NCBI GenBank assembly: GCA_029532415.1
Contig: JAQOTA010000050.1
Coordinates: forward strand, 930,001-994,000
Length of the DNA: 64,000 nucleotides
From: Marasmius tenuissimus
Lineage: Eukaryota > Basidiomycota > Agaricomycetes > Agaricales > Marasmiaceae
Direction: 5' to 3'
Below, in pieces: positions 33,790-45,379 of the stretch. The translations under genes were made by a program, and so were the position numbers. The notes below the pieces were generated by a model. That model was not told the DNA's origin. It saw nothing but the letters and a program-made list of their open reading frames with translations, and did no database searches. Position 1 is the first letter of the stretch. Each line of letters opens with the position of its first letter.

Positions 33790-34600
33790 CAAGGTTGCAG
33801 AATAAGCACGACCAAGTTTTTGCACCAAAACCATGCCTCTTGAGGTCAATTGTCGACATTATCAGTGAAGTTTACTATCCGAACGGATTTAGGGATCCCT
33901 GCTCTGCTGCCTTCTTGCGGGCCACGAAGGAGAGTGTCTGTGGTGAGCAGGTTGTGTGTCACCGTGGCTGGTATTTGCTATTGATGCTCTGTGGGGTTCT
34001 CCTTGTTTGTCCGATCCTCACTCGAAATATTTGTTATAAATCTACCCATTGTTTTCCCTTCCCTTGGTCCCTGGGTACTTTTTCCTCATGTTTTTCTCTT
34101 TATTTCCCATGGTTACATGTTCTCACCATCACATTCTGGCCTCCATATCATTACCTGGTACTACCTGGTGGTCCACATTGTTTCCAGATATTTTCCCAGC
34201 ACACCATATGGTTTCCATCATGACAATGCTTCCACATGTATCCCTTGATTCTTATCACTTGTTCTTTCAGTTTTCTTGTTTTACCTTTGTTCCCATGATA
34301 TCTCTACAGCTTGGCTCTGTCATATATAATCGTGGACACTTCTAGATAGTTCCCCAGTCTGACAACTTCGTCTTATAGTGCCTGTTTCCAGCATGTACTA
34401 TCTTACACTTGCCTTACTCAAATCCATCCTCTTACCTTCGCACTCTTGACCCTGTTGGTGGCCTGAGGGGTTTTCCCAGTCACTGGCCTCGTTCTTGACA
34501 ATATTGATGTGTTCCGTGTAGAGGCAAGATTCCGGTGGTAGTGATCCCTTCTGCCTGCCATACTTGGGGCAAACTGAAGAAATCAAACAACACCAGTGAA
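33790..34600. other. Pyrimidine-biased region without gene
   Basis: Plus-strand sequence at 34040-34350 is strongly T/C-rich, with repeats of CCATGG, TACCTGGT and TTTCC. Long overlapping frames here are products of that composition. No domain seen. Confidence 0.4.
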
Positions 34601-34699
34601 ACCAGGCTGATCTGCCAAGTGACTGATGAGCCCCGTCATATGGGTCGAGGCAGCTTCAGTCTAGAGTGGGCTGATCATCTCCTGAAGATGATCTAAGTT

Positions 34700-35000
34700 T
34701 CTAATGGATTGTCAGAATACTTATAGTAAATTCTAATACCCACAAGTCTGGCGGAATGTGATAGGCTGTTGTCAGTATGAAATAGAATGACAAGGGTCTG
34801 AGAGGACATAGCAGGCTGATTGCAGCTGCCAGACTGACCAATATTCTAAGAAACTGCCAGACTGACCAGTACAGTCAGATGCAGTCAGACTGGCTGAGAT
34901 GGCTAGATGCCGTCAGACCAAATGAAATGGTAAGGCTCAGTCAGGCTGACCATGTTTATCAGCACCTAATAGACTGCGAAGTCAGGACGACCAGTATTGA
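34700..35000. repeat. CAGACTGACC-rich block (left of MULE)
   Basis: Short repeats of CCAGACTGACCA, GCAGTCAGACTG and CAGGCTGACC are interspersed over 300 bp. A block rich in the complementary motifs lies right of the MULE at 42590-43000. This could be subterminal repeats of a larger element into which the MULE inserted. Confidence 0.35.
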
Positions 35001-35009
35001 TATCCCTTA

Positions 35010-36420
35010 CTAATTAGCCTGTACTCATCTCCTCCACAGGCCGCACAATGATGAGAGGCAATGAACAGCATGATATTGCAAGTAAATACAGACGAGCAGA
35101 AACAGATACAAGAGAGTTGGAAGATTATGACATGACATGTAAGAATAACATAGAAGTAAGTATAAACACGAAGTCATCCCATCATACTCTCACTGGGTAT
35201 ACACCTTGAACAGCCAAAAGTTAGTACTGACATAATCAAGCAGTGTGAACGTAATGAACCATGTCCTGGACAGAAAACTCTTGAACACATTAAAGGCTGT
35301 ATTGCTTCACATTGAGAAAAGGTGTGATTAGCCGACAGCCTGACATGTAGATTGATGAAGATACCTTCAGACGAACACATATATTCCACACGCAGCCGGA
35401 GAGAGTGATGACAGGAAAGATTGGTGGTGTATCGACAGCAATTAGGATTCATAGTTTATGCCGTTAGAAGGGACCTGTAACGCGAAGTGAACACATATAG
35501 TCAGTAATCTTATCGAATCAAGGGACAGTATGGGTTTACCCTCTCTGAGCGTCCCACCAGAGCGGCATTTGAATTCTGGGAGTTAATCAGGATCAAGAGA
35601 AGAACACCAAATCAGCAAACCTATATCTATTACCTGTGATAAGAGACATTTATCACTGGAGTCTGAGTGACACGAACATTGGTGCCAGGTGAACAGGACA
35701 ACAGGTTGAGCAGCGGAGGAGAAAGTAGTGGGGGGCAGTTGCGATGGTGGGAGGGGGAGAAGAAGGAATTGTTGGTTGGTCGGGTTTATATACCTTGTAG
35801 GGTGGTCCGTGCGGTGGATGTGAAAGCAATGGCACTGGATCGATGATGTCTTCATGACACTGGTGACGTATACGCAACACCATACTGGATGGTAGAGAAA
35901 GTGTTGTGTTATGCTGGCGAGAAATGTCGATGGGAGATAATTGTTTTTTGTAAATGGAACGACGAGTCCAAGTCTTCTACGCCGTCCCATGTGCAGGACA
36001 TCTTTTCTGCTGGTGATTCTGTCTTATCCATTGGCTCTTAGTTGTTGCATTTAGCGATGTTTTCCAGTCCATGAAGCTCATTGAAGGCCAGGTAAGATAG
36101 CTATGTCATGAGTCAGCATTTTTCAGTGACAGTAAAACCATTCAATAAGTAGCATCTGCTACTCACCTGGCCCTCAAGCTCAGCCAAACCATCATCAGAA
36201 TGATCCTTCAGAGTCTCCTCGCCAAGTGATGTCCAGGATTTGAGCGAATGCAAAGGTCCAGCTGCCGCCTGCGTTTGAGTGCAATATGTGGAGTAACACG
36301 GTTGGCGTGACTCTTCAGGCCAAAGTATTTAAAAAATATTAAGTGACTTACCAGCACTTGAGGTTCCAGAATAGCATTTGAATGGCTCTGGCATCGATGT
36401 TTATGGTAGTTGAATGTTGA
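35010..36420. other. No supported gene
   Basis: A minus frame at 35583-35990 (135 codons, His/Cys/Pro-rich) and a smaller one at 35174-35452 have no motif or paralogue. Possibly the interior of the element flanking the MULE. Confidence 0.35.
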
Positions 36421-36431
36421 GGGTCAAGAGT

Positions 36432-36553
36432 GGACGCCAGGCCCACCCAAACCATTTCCTTTTTCAGATGACAGCTCAGAAGCTGTCATTAGGATTCCGG
36501 CGGCGGGCCATTCCCTTTTATAGGGACGGGACTTGTGATTTCTTCTGGCTCAG
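36432..36553 (+). repeat. MULE left TIR
   Basis: 122 bp from GGACGCCAGGCCC to CTGGCTCAG, over 90 percent identical by eye to the reverse complement of 42213-42334. Confidence 0.9.
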
Positions 36554-36580
36554 TAGCAGTAGCACTAGTGTCTCTTAGTA

Positions 36581-38029
36581 ATGCAAGAAGACATTATTTT
36601 TTCTCTTCTGCCGTGTCACCTCAACGCGTCTGACATGGCTCCTCAGAAAACAACCCATTTTCTCAACATATCTCCGGAGGAAGCTGCCTTTGCCTGGACT
36701 AAAAAGGCAAAATCATTCCTCACAGCACAAGAAAACACGTCGGCAATCAACATATCGGCTCTCATTCCCACGGAAATCCAAAGACAAAGCATCGACGCAA
36801 TCTGCACCTCAAACGCAGAAATTGAAACCTACACTTTCACACACGCGCCCGAGTCCCAGGTGGAGGCAGAAAGCCTTCTTGTGCTCCATGAATTAGAGTC
36901 CAAAATCCAGGAGACACCTCATAGCAAATGGAGCTGCCGTTGGTGTGTATTGTCATCCAGGAAAGCAACTCAAAACCAAACAAAACGCGTCTTATTCCAA
37001 TAGTAGGTTATACATATATAATTAAGATTAAGCTCACAGTTTTTCGAAGTGACTCCAGGTATGATCACAACGTGAATGGAGTCAAGACACGTGCAACGCC
37101 CTATCCATACACAGGTTGCCTTGCCTTCGCTGAAGTGACTTATCTGGTATCTCCCAGTGCAACTTTACGCGTCCGTGGCTATCTAAAGCATAACTCCAAG
37201 TGCCAGGATGCTGGGATTGCTACTGTGCTAAGAAGACCCCTTCACCCCTCCGTGTTTGGTCGTGCCATTCACAAACTCAGTGAAGGTATACCTATCTCAG
37301 AGGTGGAAGCTGACAACCGGGCCCTCATCCAATCACACTCTTACCCATCAATGCCAACCTCGCTCGATCACTCTTCCCATTGCTGGCTCATTGAACAGGC
37401 TGATAGACATTCAATCTATCGACATTTCTATTGATCCCAGGGTATCCTCACTCAAAACCAAGCCCACGTAAACATTGATGACTGGCTCAATCCAAATTCG
37501 AAGTCTTTCAACTCTACTTTAGCCGAGGCCATTTTCCACTATTCCCCCCGACGACAAAAGAAAGATAGGCTCGAGATATGCATAGCCACTTCGCGCATGA
37601 AGGAGATGGCATGGAAATACGGCCATAAGAAACAAGTCTTGCTGGATGGGACCTTTGGAATTTGCAAGAAGAAGATGCTGCTTTTTATATTGCTAGGAAT
37701 TGATGAAGATCATCATGGGGTTCCCCTCGCATTTCTGTTGTTCTCAGCACCATCTGGGAACAAGCTAACATCATCTGGCTATGACAGTGCGATTCTAGCA
37801 AAACTATTGAAGAGTTTCAAGGACGGCATGGAACAGGGAGAGTCATAGGAATTCGGTGTGCCTGTTGCGAGCACTGATACTAATCTCAAGGAACGACTTG
37901 CACTGTCAGAGGTTTTTCTGGGGATACACCTTCTTCTCTGCCGAGTCCATCTCAGACGTTGCTGGAGGAACCACCGTGTGAATGCCATGCCAAAGGGAGA
38001 GGAGACCAATGACATTTGGAAAGACGCCA
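36581..38029 (+). pseudogene. MULE transposase, N-terminal part
   Basis: N-terminal half of a Mutator-like transposase, which cuts and rejoins transposon ends in the nucleus. The first frame starts at 36581 (or the internal ATG at 36635, MAPQKTTHFLN). A possible 63-nt intron at 36940-37002 leads to the DNA-binding-type region (RATPYPYTGCLAFAEV, HPSVFGRAI). The catalytic core starts near 37480 (DDWLNPNSK) with the first D in LLDGTFGICKKK, then LAFLLFSAPSG and the second D in STDTNLKERLAL. It ends with CRVHLRRCWRNHR. A TAG at 37846-37848 interrupts the core, and the frame changes near 37440. The gene is then cut by the nested insertion at 38030. Confidence 0.85.
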
Positions 38030-40422
38030 ACAAGTGGCAACACCCGCTACTGCCTTTTTCCCCTCGACCCAACACCCGCCGCCCCCGTCCCTTACATCCG
38101 CACGACACAACCCAACGTCACAGCACATTACACTCGTATTGCTTTAATCGACTAGTAATCCATCTGCAGCCAACCAAGATAACCCCAATACCCCTTACAC
38201 ACTCTCCCAGAGCCCACCAAACTCCTCCACCCCCCTTCCACTCCCCATCAATTCCTCCATCAGCACGTATATCTTCATCGCTTCCATGATATATTCCTGA
38301 AAAACAAAACTGATGAGAGCCTGTCGATTTCGTCGAACATCTCGCCATGTACCAAACAACAGTTATCTGCCCGCGTGTAGTCCACTTTGTGGCATGTGCA
38401 AACGGCAGGTAAAAATCACCCCTTTTCCAGTAAGATTCACCTTTTCCAACGTCACTAGGGACAAGTCGTTGTTGAAGATCTATACTGTGTTTAGTCCGTT
38501 GGAGGCAATGCAATTGATAGTTTTAACACCTTGGTTTCCTTCGTCAAGTACAACCCCACCCTCGTGCCGTGTTCGTTATCGAAAGGCGACCACAAAGCGA
38601 ACTGACACCATTCGATTAGAACCACTCGCCGAAAGAATATACAACATACCTGAGAACCGTATAAATGAGCTAGCCTTTCTAAGGCAAGACATTGCTCCTT
38701 TTACAGCTGGTCCCATTTCAGGGACCCATTACCCTCTTGTGGGTCCATCAACGAGAGTCTCGCTTCGATGTCAAAACACGGAATCTATTTAGAACGAGTG
38801 TCAGCGCACACACCGAAAAATCACAATATAGAGGATACCTTCTGGTTTTGATACTTAGATTCAACCGTGAACACCCTTCTGTAAACGTCGGGTCTCAACG
38901 GCAATGGCCCATGTCGCCGTTCGAATGTTAGCACAGTCCTCTCCAAGGGCCCCATTTGATGTGAGGTGCAAGCATGTCTCCGTATCGCTCGCCTCAACTG
39001 ACTGGTAGATGTGGATTCCTCATCAACAGCAACTGGCATGGACTCCATGAACTTGAACAGCATCTTGCGAGTGCGGAGTCACTTGGACATCATAAGCATC
39101 ATAGTCACAGTAACACCATCGCGAGTAGGAACAGTAGTGTCAAACACAGAATCAAACACATGGGCTGCTGCTGACGCGCAACCCACGGGAATACTCCCAA
39201 CAGACAAATCTCCACAAGAACCCTTAGAAAAGTGTGACATCAGTTCACGAATGTAATCATCTTTGCTCTTCTTACCAGCGAGTGAGACATTGTGGTTAGC
39301 TGCCAAGGCGACCAGTGCCCCTTTCTCTAAAGCATGCAAGGTGGCAACGCAATCAACAATGTTGGATACAGAAGAATAACCCATGAGGATCTCATTACAT
39401 CGCGATCTCAGAGAGAGTTGGAAGTTGATATCACTGTCAAGACCAAGAGCAGAACATATTCTAGAAGTCACCCAATCTAGAGCCTCAATATAATGCTGCA
39501 ATAGCAAGGAAACTATGTGAAAAGCCATACCCAATGTGTTGTCATAGGAATGACCCGTATGGTAGCACCCAGACGGAGAGGCAGGACCGAGTCTTGCATT
39601 CTCGACACAGGTTCCTGATGCCAAATGAAAAAGTAAAGCTTCCTGACACTGTGCAGGGTTCAAAGACACCGATGGAAGGTTATGAGCTGCCATAGCAACA
39701 TACAATTGCTGAGGGTGCAACGAGAACAAATACAAGGGATCATGTGAGGATATGAAATATAGGGGTACACTAAGGTACTTCACAACAGGCATGTTGTAGC
39801 TATGGGCTTGGGGGTCTGATGATCCCCACCCTGAAGATTGGTACATTTGCACAGGAGGTGCAGGCGCCGCACTGTAGGGTCCAATTGACGCACAGGTAGT
39901 ACCAAGATACATAGACTCAGATGCAGAGTAGGAAGTAGAAGGAGAGACTAGGATAGATAAGTTCTCTTAGGGAGGGTTAAAGAAGTTCAAAATGAGGGAA
40001 AATGAAAAGCTTACTGAAGAAAGGGGTCAGAGCACTGGATGCGGCACTATGGTTGCCGTGGAACGCAGTGCGGGCAGCTATAGCAAGCCAATCCATGCCT
40101 AAGCATACAGAAGTATTGGTGGATGTCACCGAGGGTGGGACGTCGCCGGTCAGGATCTTCAAGGAAATTGAGAACTTTGGAATGGACAATAAGCTCAGAT
40201 TAAGATGTATGGGTTCATCGAGGTCAAAGGAGCTGAGATATGACCATAGTCGAGGCGGGACGTATGTCCTAGGGCACAAAGGGTCAACGACGAAGAGGCA
40301 AGGAACACCATTGAGAGTGAAAGATGTGGTAGTGAGGAGAAGCAGCCATGCGGGGAATGCTCTTTATATATACAGATCTGTGGGTAAAATATCATGAGAC
40401 TCTGGGGAAAAAAATTACGAGA
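38030..40422 (-). mobile_element. 2,393-bp insertion inside MULE, possibly Helitron-like
   Basis: Transposase reading stops at GACGCCA (38029) and resumes at TCAGAAAGGCC (40423) in the same frame, so the insertion lies between A and T with no obvious target duplication. On the minus strand the insert starts TCTCGTA and ends CCACTTGT. A start with TC and insertion at A/T fit Helitrons, but the canonical CTRR end and strong hairpin are not clear. It carries the minus-strand ORF 39079-39912. Other element types cannot be excluded. Confidence 0.5.
39079..39912 (-). CDS. 277-codon ORF in nested insertion
   Basis: The longest intact frame in the insert. The Pro/Ser/Tyr-rich N-terminus (from MYLGTTCASIG) is followed by a middle segment with LYLFSLHPQQLYVA and SGCYHTGHSYDNTLG. 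Near residues 203-245 is a stretch resembling a SAP-like helix pair (ALEKGALVALAANHN, GKKSKDDYIRELMSHF). A second minus frame (38821-39063) continues with QLRRAIRRHA, possibly after an intron. This layout recalls the N-terminal region of basidiomycete Helitron proteins, but no Rep or helicase motifs are present, so the link is an inference. It could equally be a captured host exon. Confidence 0.45.
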   Translation of the reverse strand: MYLGTTCASIGPYSAAPAPPVQMYQSSGWGSSDPQAHSYNMPVVKYLSVPLYFISSHDPLYLFSLHPQQLYVAMAAHNLPSVSLNPAQCQEALLFHLASGTCVENARLGPASPSGCYHTGHSYDNTLGMAFHIVSLLLQHYIEALDWVTSRICSALGLDSDINFQLSLRSRCNEILMGYSSVSNIVDCVATLHALEKGALVALAANHNVSLAGKKSKDDYIRELMSHFSKGSCGDLSVGSIPVGCASAAAHVFDSVFDTTVPTRDGVTVTMMLMMSK

Positions 40423-42114
40423 TCAGAAAGGCCTTCCGTGAAATCACTTTTTTCGCACTTCTGGTAAAACCCACTAACTTAGCAGTAGCAGGAATCAAGG
40501 AGCTTTCTCAGCGCCTACGCACTCTGGAGCAGTCATTGCTTGGGTCAACATCTTATTCTGAAGCATGTGAGATGGTGGATTGAGAGACAAAAGTCTTGAG
40601 TGACCTACCTGGCGGAAGCCCTGGGAAAGCAGGTGGATTGAACCACTTGAAATACCTTTGCGGATACTGGCTCATTTCAGAGGACCCGTGCATAGGCTGG
40701 TCAGATCACGGGATTATTCGTGCTGCCGAAATTTTGGGTTGCCGTATGGAGGACATCATACCGACTACCAACCACATTGAGTCATTCAATCGTGTCCTGA
40801 AGCATAAACATATTGCTGGACAACAACGCTCCAGCCACTGTCTCTGTGTCGACATCTTACTTCATTTTACAGTGACCAAAATGATGCCGTCCATCTTTGA
40901 GCAATGCGACATGGTACGGGCTGCCTGTCATCAACAAAATGAGTGGATTCGTTCTCTTCCAGGCGGAGAGACAGGTGTTCCCTATACAATTCCAACAACT
41001 CCCCTCCGTCGCTTATTTAGTAGAGGATCATGCCCGACCAACAGCCGCCATCTCAATACTCAATCACAGACAACTCGGGGCACCTGCTTTTGACCCTGAG
41101 AAAGGACTGTATACTTTCGAGTGTTATTCAAGTCTTGCCACGGAATACGACGCCAATCCACAGCTCTATGAAATCAAAATCTACACAAATAACATCGCCT
41201 CATGTACATGTCCGGATTTCTCATCCCGCGGAGGTGCTTGCAAGCATCTATGGGCAGCCCTGATGACTATTGACCAGTACCGCCAGACCCCTACTTTGCG
41301 AAACCTTCCCCAAGTTGACTTGCTGGCATCAGAGCAGGCCGCACGTGCTCTATTCCTCAAACTGACCTCGGCACCGGTGCTGGACAATCCTACTGTACCG
41401 ATGCCTACAGACAGGGCCGCAGACGTCCTCCAGGCATTGGTTGAAGCTGGATCAGAGCTTTCCCGTGATGAATCTGAACATGTTTCTGAGGGGGGTGAAG
41501 CTTTAGTGAATGGGTTTGGAGATGGGGAACACGAGGGAGAGTGGGATACTAACACAGAGGAGGCTGTTTCATCTCCAATTCCACCCAGCTCACCAGAGAT
41601 CTCACATTCCAACCTCCCAGTTGAACCGGAAGCCCTGAAGCCAGATACTGTATGTATATTCCGTTATTTCATATCATCCTGGAGTCCTCAAATCTAACCG
41701 AGTGTTACACAGAGTGAGGTCAAGCAGTCTGGGAAGGACGGGGTTCAAGCACAAGCCGTCGCTCGCACCTTGTTTGAGCTGGATTCGATGAGCCCAAGGT
41801 TACACGAGTTGGCCATGATCTTCCCACAGAATATCCCATTACCTTCTCCCCACGAGAACCTCTCCCGTGCCGTGGAGGCTATCTCCCACCTACACTCTCT
41901 CACAGATCTGATTCAAGCAGCCGTGGATGCTACAGAGCCACCAGTTGACTCTCTAGTACCACATGTCCCAGCTCCGCCAATTGGTCCAGCCCATGTCCTC
42001 GAGCCTAAGACGAGCATTCAGAAGCGTCCCTTTGATCCAAAATCAGGTCTACCCCTTTTGGCGCCTTCACCGGAGAAAAAACAGAAACAGAAGGACTCCC
42101 GTTCGGTACATTGA
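40423..42114 (+). pseudogene. MULE transposase, C-terminal part
   Basis: Resumes as RKAFREITFFALLVKP and continues with LSDLPGGSPGKAGGLNHL, DHGIIRAAEI and the catalytic E in TTNHIESFNRVLKHKH (about 40770-40810). A TGA stop is at 40580-40582 and a frame change near 40975. The following frame contains the SWIM zinc finger CTCPDF...CKHLWAAL (41200-41260). A GTATGT...CACAG intron at 41650-41712 joins a last exon up to 42114, ending in a basic tail (PEKKQKQKDSR). All three DDE residues are still identifiable across the two halves. Confidence 0.85.
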
Positions 42115-42212
42115 CAGTAATATTATATATTTTACATTCTCAGAATATACATGTGTGCATCCAATGTCAAATAAATGAAGTGGAAAATGTTGATACTGGG
42201 CAACTACAACGT

Positions 42213-42334
42213 CTGAGCCAAAAGAAATCACAAGTCCCGTCCCCATGAAAGGGAATGGCCCGCTGCCGGAATCCGAATGACAGCTTCTGAGCTGTCATCC
42301 GAAAAAGGAAATGGTTTGGGTGGGCCTGGTGTCC
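42213..42334 (-). repeat. MULE right TIR
   Basis: Inverted copy of 36432-36553, followed directly by the 9-bp target duplication GTCAAGAGT. Confidence 0.9.
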
Positions 42335-42589
42335 GTCAAGAGTTGGAAGCCTGGTCTAAGTGCTGATCGCCGCCTGACCAAGCCCACCAGCGCTACAAAT
42401 TGTAGCGTGAGCGCCGGAGGGCTGATTTTGACGTCGGCAGCATTCGACAACAATGGCGATAGTGGCAACATTATCAATGGCCTCTATAGAGCAACACCAC
42501 GTGCTATCTGTTGGAGATTTTCAGTATAGAACCTGTATAGATACCACGGGAAACTGTGATTCTTGAAACTGCCAGCTGATGGCACCTCC

Positions 42590-43000
42590 TCGGCAGTCTG
42601 GCTGTGTATGGGCATGGCACATAACCTGGTTGGTTTGATATAGTATACAATCATCCTGAAGCCTTCTGTCTAGACACTGAGCAGCATCCGTACAGATGCT
42701 GCCAGCCTGACACATTCTGGCCGGACATGACTAGTCTTGAGGGCTCTGACGAGCGCCTGATCACGTCGTGATAAGATCACATCAGTTTTTTCCTATGTCA
42801 TCAGCCGCTGATTGATATCTCATTAGAGTTCCTCAGGCTGTCAAGGCCTTCTCAACCAACAATCAGACTGACAGTAGGTGAGCAGTTTATGATCATAAGC
42901 TAACAGTCTCAATCTACCCTTCCAGCAGTGTGCCAGGGTGTGCCAGTCTATACTGTGCTGGCTATCACGGTCAGACACTGGCCAGACCTTCATGGGTTTG
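42590..43000. repeat. CAGTCTGGC-rich block (right of MULE)
   Basis: Interspersed GGCAGTCTGGCTG, CTGCCAGCCTGAC and CAATCAGACTGACAG motifs, complementary in type to those at 34700-35000. No gene here. Confidence 0.35.
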
Positions 43001-43147
43001 CTGGTGGATTACTTGAGATTAGAACGAATGTACAGCAAAGCTCCACGTATCCACGTATGGTATAATATTGAGCGAGCCATGATATAAGTTGAACAACAGA
43101 GTTAGAACGATGGGAATTCTGTCAATCAATCACCCTATGCGTCCACC

Positions 43148-44773
43148 TCACACTGCATCTCCCACCATATTCAAGGGTGGTTTGTCCGACATCTCAATTC
43201 TTCTCACAGTGCCTCTTTCTTCGACTCCTGCGAATGATCGTCGTAGGTCGACGGCGCCACGGGCAACCGTAGACCGTTGTTGATAATTATTTGTCCCTTC
43301 GTCAAATCGCAAGGTCGACACCGTTTGTTGAATGCTTTCTACAGCTCGCCCATAGGCAATTCGTACAATCATGACAGTTTGAGCAATACCCTGGAATCTC
43401 AGGTGCATTAGCTTAGTTGAACAATTGACTGGAGTGTAACTACTGACCGCCATCTGAACACTAACAACACCAAAGTTGAAAGATCCGAGGCCTTTAGCCT
43501 CAGGATCTGTAATCAATGGCACAAGAGCACCAACCACCTGTGAAACAGAGTAAAGAAGTCCAGATTCGAGCCTGATACCAACAGGTTGGTCAATAAGTGC
43601 CAAAAGACAGCTTCTAAAACAAATGAACATACGTTGTTGCAACAAAAATCTTGTATCTCGAGTAGACCCTACCTCCAGTGATCTGTCCCACTTGACGGAC
43701 TGTCCACCAGATACGGCCGGCTGCACACCGTAATCAGTCAGTTGAGGAGACATGTTTAGAAACAATTGAACTCACCTGTTAGCAAGGACAATAGAGAGAC
43801 GTAAACAGTGGAAATTATTCCAAGCACCATTGTGATGCTACTGGACTTGTTATAAAGGGAATGATCCTGGTGCTGATAGGCTGCTGTCTTGATTGCAAAG
43901 ACTGCAAGGCCTGTTACTTATGGGAGGGTGAGAATTGGAGGCCTTCATTATGTGTATAAGCCATTCACCATCTGTAGCAAGCACGACAAAGGCAAAAGGA
44001 TAGAGGATCCACTTGTTATAGCTCCAAATGACATAGCAGCGATGGACCTAGTGGAGGTAGAAGGCCTTCAAGTCTGTGGATCTGCTGTTGGTCATAGAAC
44101 ATACCATCAAGTAGTCAAAGATACAACTAGGCAGCAAGCCAGTCAGTCATAGAGACTGGTGGAAACAGTGAGACTCACCTGATTATAGCAGAAGAAAACA
44201 ACATTAAACCCCTTTATTGGAAGGATGACCTCAGTGTTCACACTCTGCATGCACAAGAATCAAATCAAGAGTACGCACTCTCGTGCAGCCCATTTGGCAG
44301 GCCTACTTCCACCCGTGAGTAATTCAAAGTAAGGAATATAATTGTTAGTTTTGATGGCATTGAATGTATCAAGAGTTTGATCCATTAGGGTCCACACTGT
44401 GCCAGCATTGTAGATGGTGGTCAGGATGAAAAGGGCAATAATCCATCTCATGTATGATCTTGAGGCAGAAGATTCAATGCGGTGCCAAAGGACGTTAAGA
44501 GACAGCCCAAATATTATGATATACATCCCTTCAAATTTCAAATGATTCACATTAGTAGAGGCCCTTGCATGAAGAGCAACATGAATTTTTGCTTACCATA
44601 CACAAGGAACATCACCTGTCAATGGGACAGAAACAGGATATGTGAAAAGAGGTGGATTTGCACAGTTGTAATGAGGGACATACCAATGATGTGGCAACGG
44701 GTTGAACAATCATGATTTCAACAGAGGTGTAAGGTTCCACAGCTTGTTTTGCAATCTCTTGTTCTGAGGCCAT
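43148..44773 (-). pseudogene. Multipass membrane protein, copy C
   Basis: Third paralogue with the same plan: start MASEQEIAKQAVEPY at 44773, 19-nt microexon at 44597-44615, then exon 3 from GMYIIIFGLSLNVLWHR. The exon reading VIWSYNKWILYPFAFV follows, and then a C-terminal frame, 43148-43765, which reads through an intron. That frame contains MIVRIAYGRAVESIQQ and ends MSDKPPLNMVGDAV. The copy is more complete than B. A stop after ECVLLI near 44260 is at a likely exon end, so it may still be expressible. No function is known for the family. Confidence 0.5.
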
Positions 44774-45052
44774 GTTGTGCAGGCTACAGAGTGTGTTTGA
44801 GAGTTGAGAATTAGGATTGGATGGAAGGTTGGAATACTGGCAACTGAGTTGATCATCTACTACCACTTTTATTCCCCAGTGGCCAATGTTATGATGGATG
44901 TGGCTTCTTTGAGCATAAGGGAATTGGTGTTGGGAGCAATGGGAGATGTATCGTGCACAATAGAGTTTTAGTGGGGTGACGGGGTCCAAGAGGGCCTATT
45001 GTAGTCACACGGATTGAAGCACACCATTCATGCCCATTTGAAGTAGCATCAA

Positions 45053-45375
45053 TCACACCATTAAGAATCTCAGCTGATTGATACTCTCCGCATTGAATGA
45101 TGGATCTTCTAATATTCTCCTGAAGCTGTAGGCCAAGAGTGCGGGCAAGATACTCGCTCCTTTCAAGCCGCCGTGAAATTGAACGATATCTGGCTCGTTA
45201 AATATTGGACCATAGACAACGCGATTGCCAATGAGCATTTCCTCAGTACGCTTGGAAAGGGACTCGGCCTGTTCCTGAGGCATGACCGCCAGTGAACCAA
45301 CTTTGTCATATTGGTATCCAAATTAATCCAAAGTTCCGAAAGATGTGTGTAAATAACTACGGAGAAGTGCGACAC
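45053..45375 (-). pseudogene. Upstream relic of copy C
   Basis: The frame at 45053-45283 (MPQEQAESLSKRTEE, VYGPIFNEPDIVQFHGG) joins 45163-45375 (SELWINLDTNMTK) only by a frame change. Matches to 12080-12130 and 20290-20340 show that it is part of the triplicated segment. It is the best preserved of the three, and no domain is recognised. Confidence 0.4.
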
Positions 45376-45379
45376 ACAC

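Larger units (their letters stand above)
36432..42334 (+). mobile_element. MULE DNA transposon, 5.9 kb, with nested insertion
   Basis: Complete element with 122-bp TIRs (36432-36553 and 42213-42334) and a perfect 9-bp direct repeat GTCAAGAGT at 36423-36431 and 42335-42343. A 9-bp duplication is the usual Mutator signature. Inside is a transposase gene with a DDE core and a SWIM zinc finger. The gene is interrupted by a 2,393-bp insertion and several stops, so the element is dead as it stands. Without the insert it would be about 3.5 kb, the expected size. The TIR contains a palindrome, ATGACAGCT-CAGA-AGCTGTCAT. Confidence 0.92.

Noticed and set aside
34049..34345. Overlapping 85-142 codon frames in a T/C-rich block
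   Set aside because: The hydrophobic peptides result from strong pyrimidine bias. There is no motif, splice site or paralogue.
38313..38792. 159-codon plus-strand ORF in the nested insertion
   Set aside because: It overlaps a comparable minus-strand frame and has no motif. The supported gene of the insert is on the minus strand.
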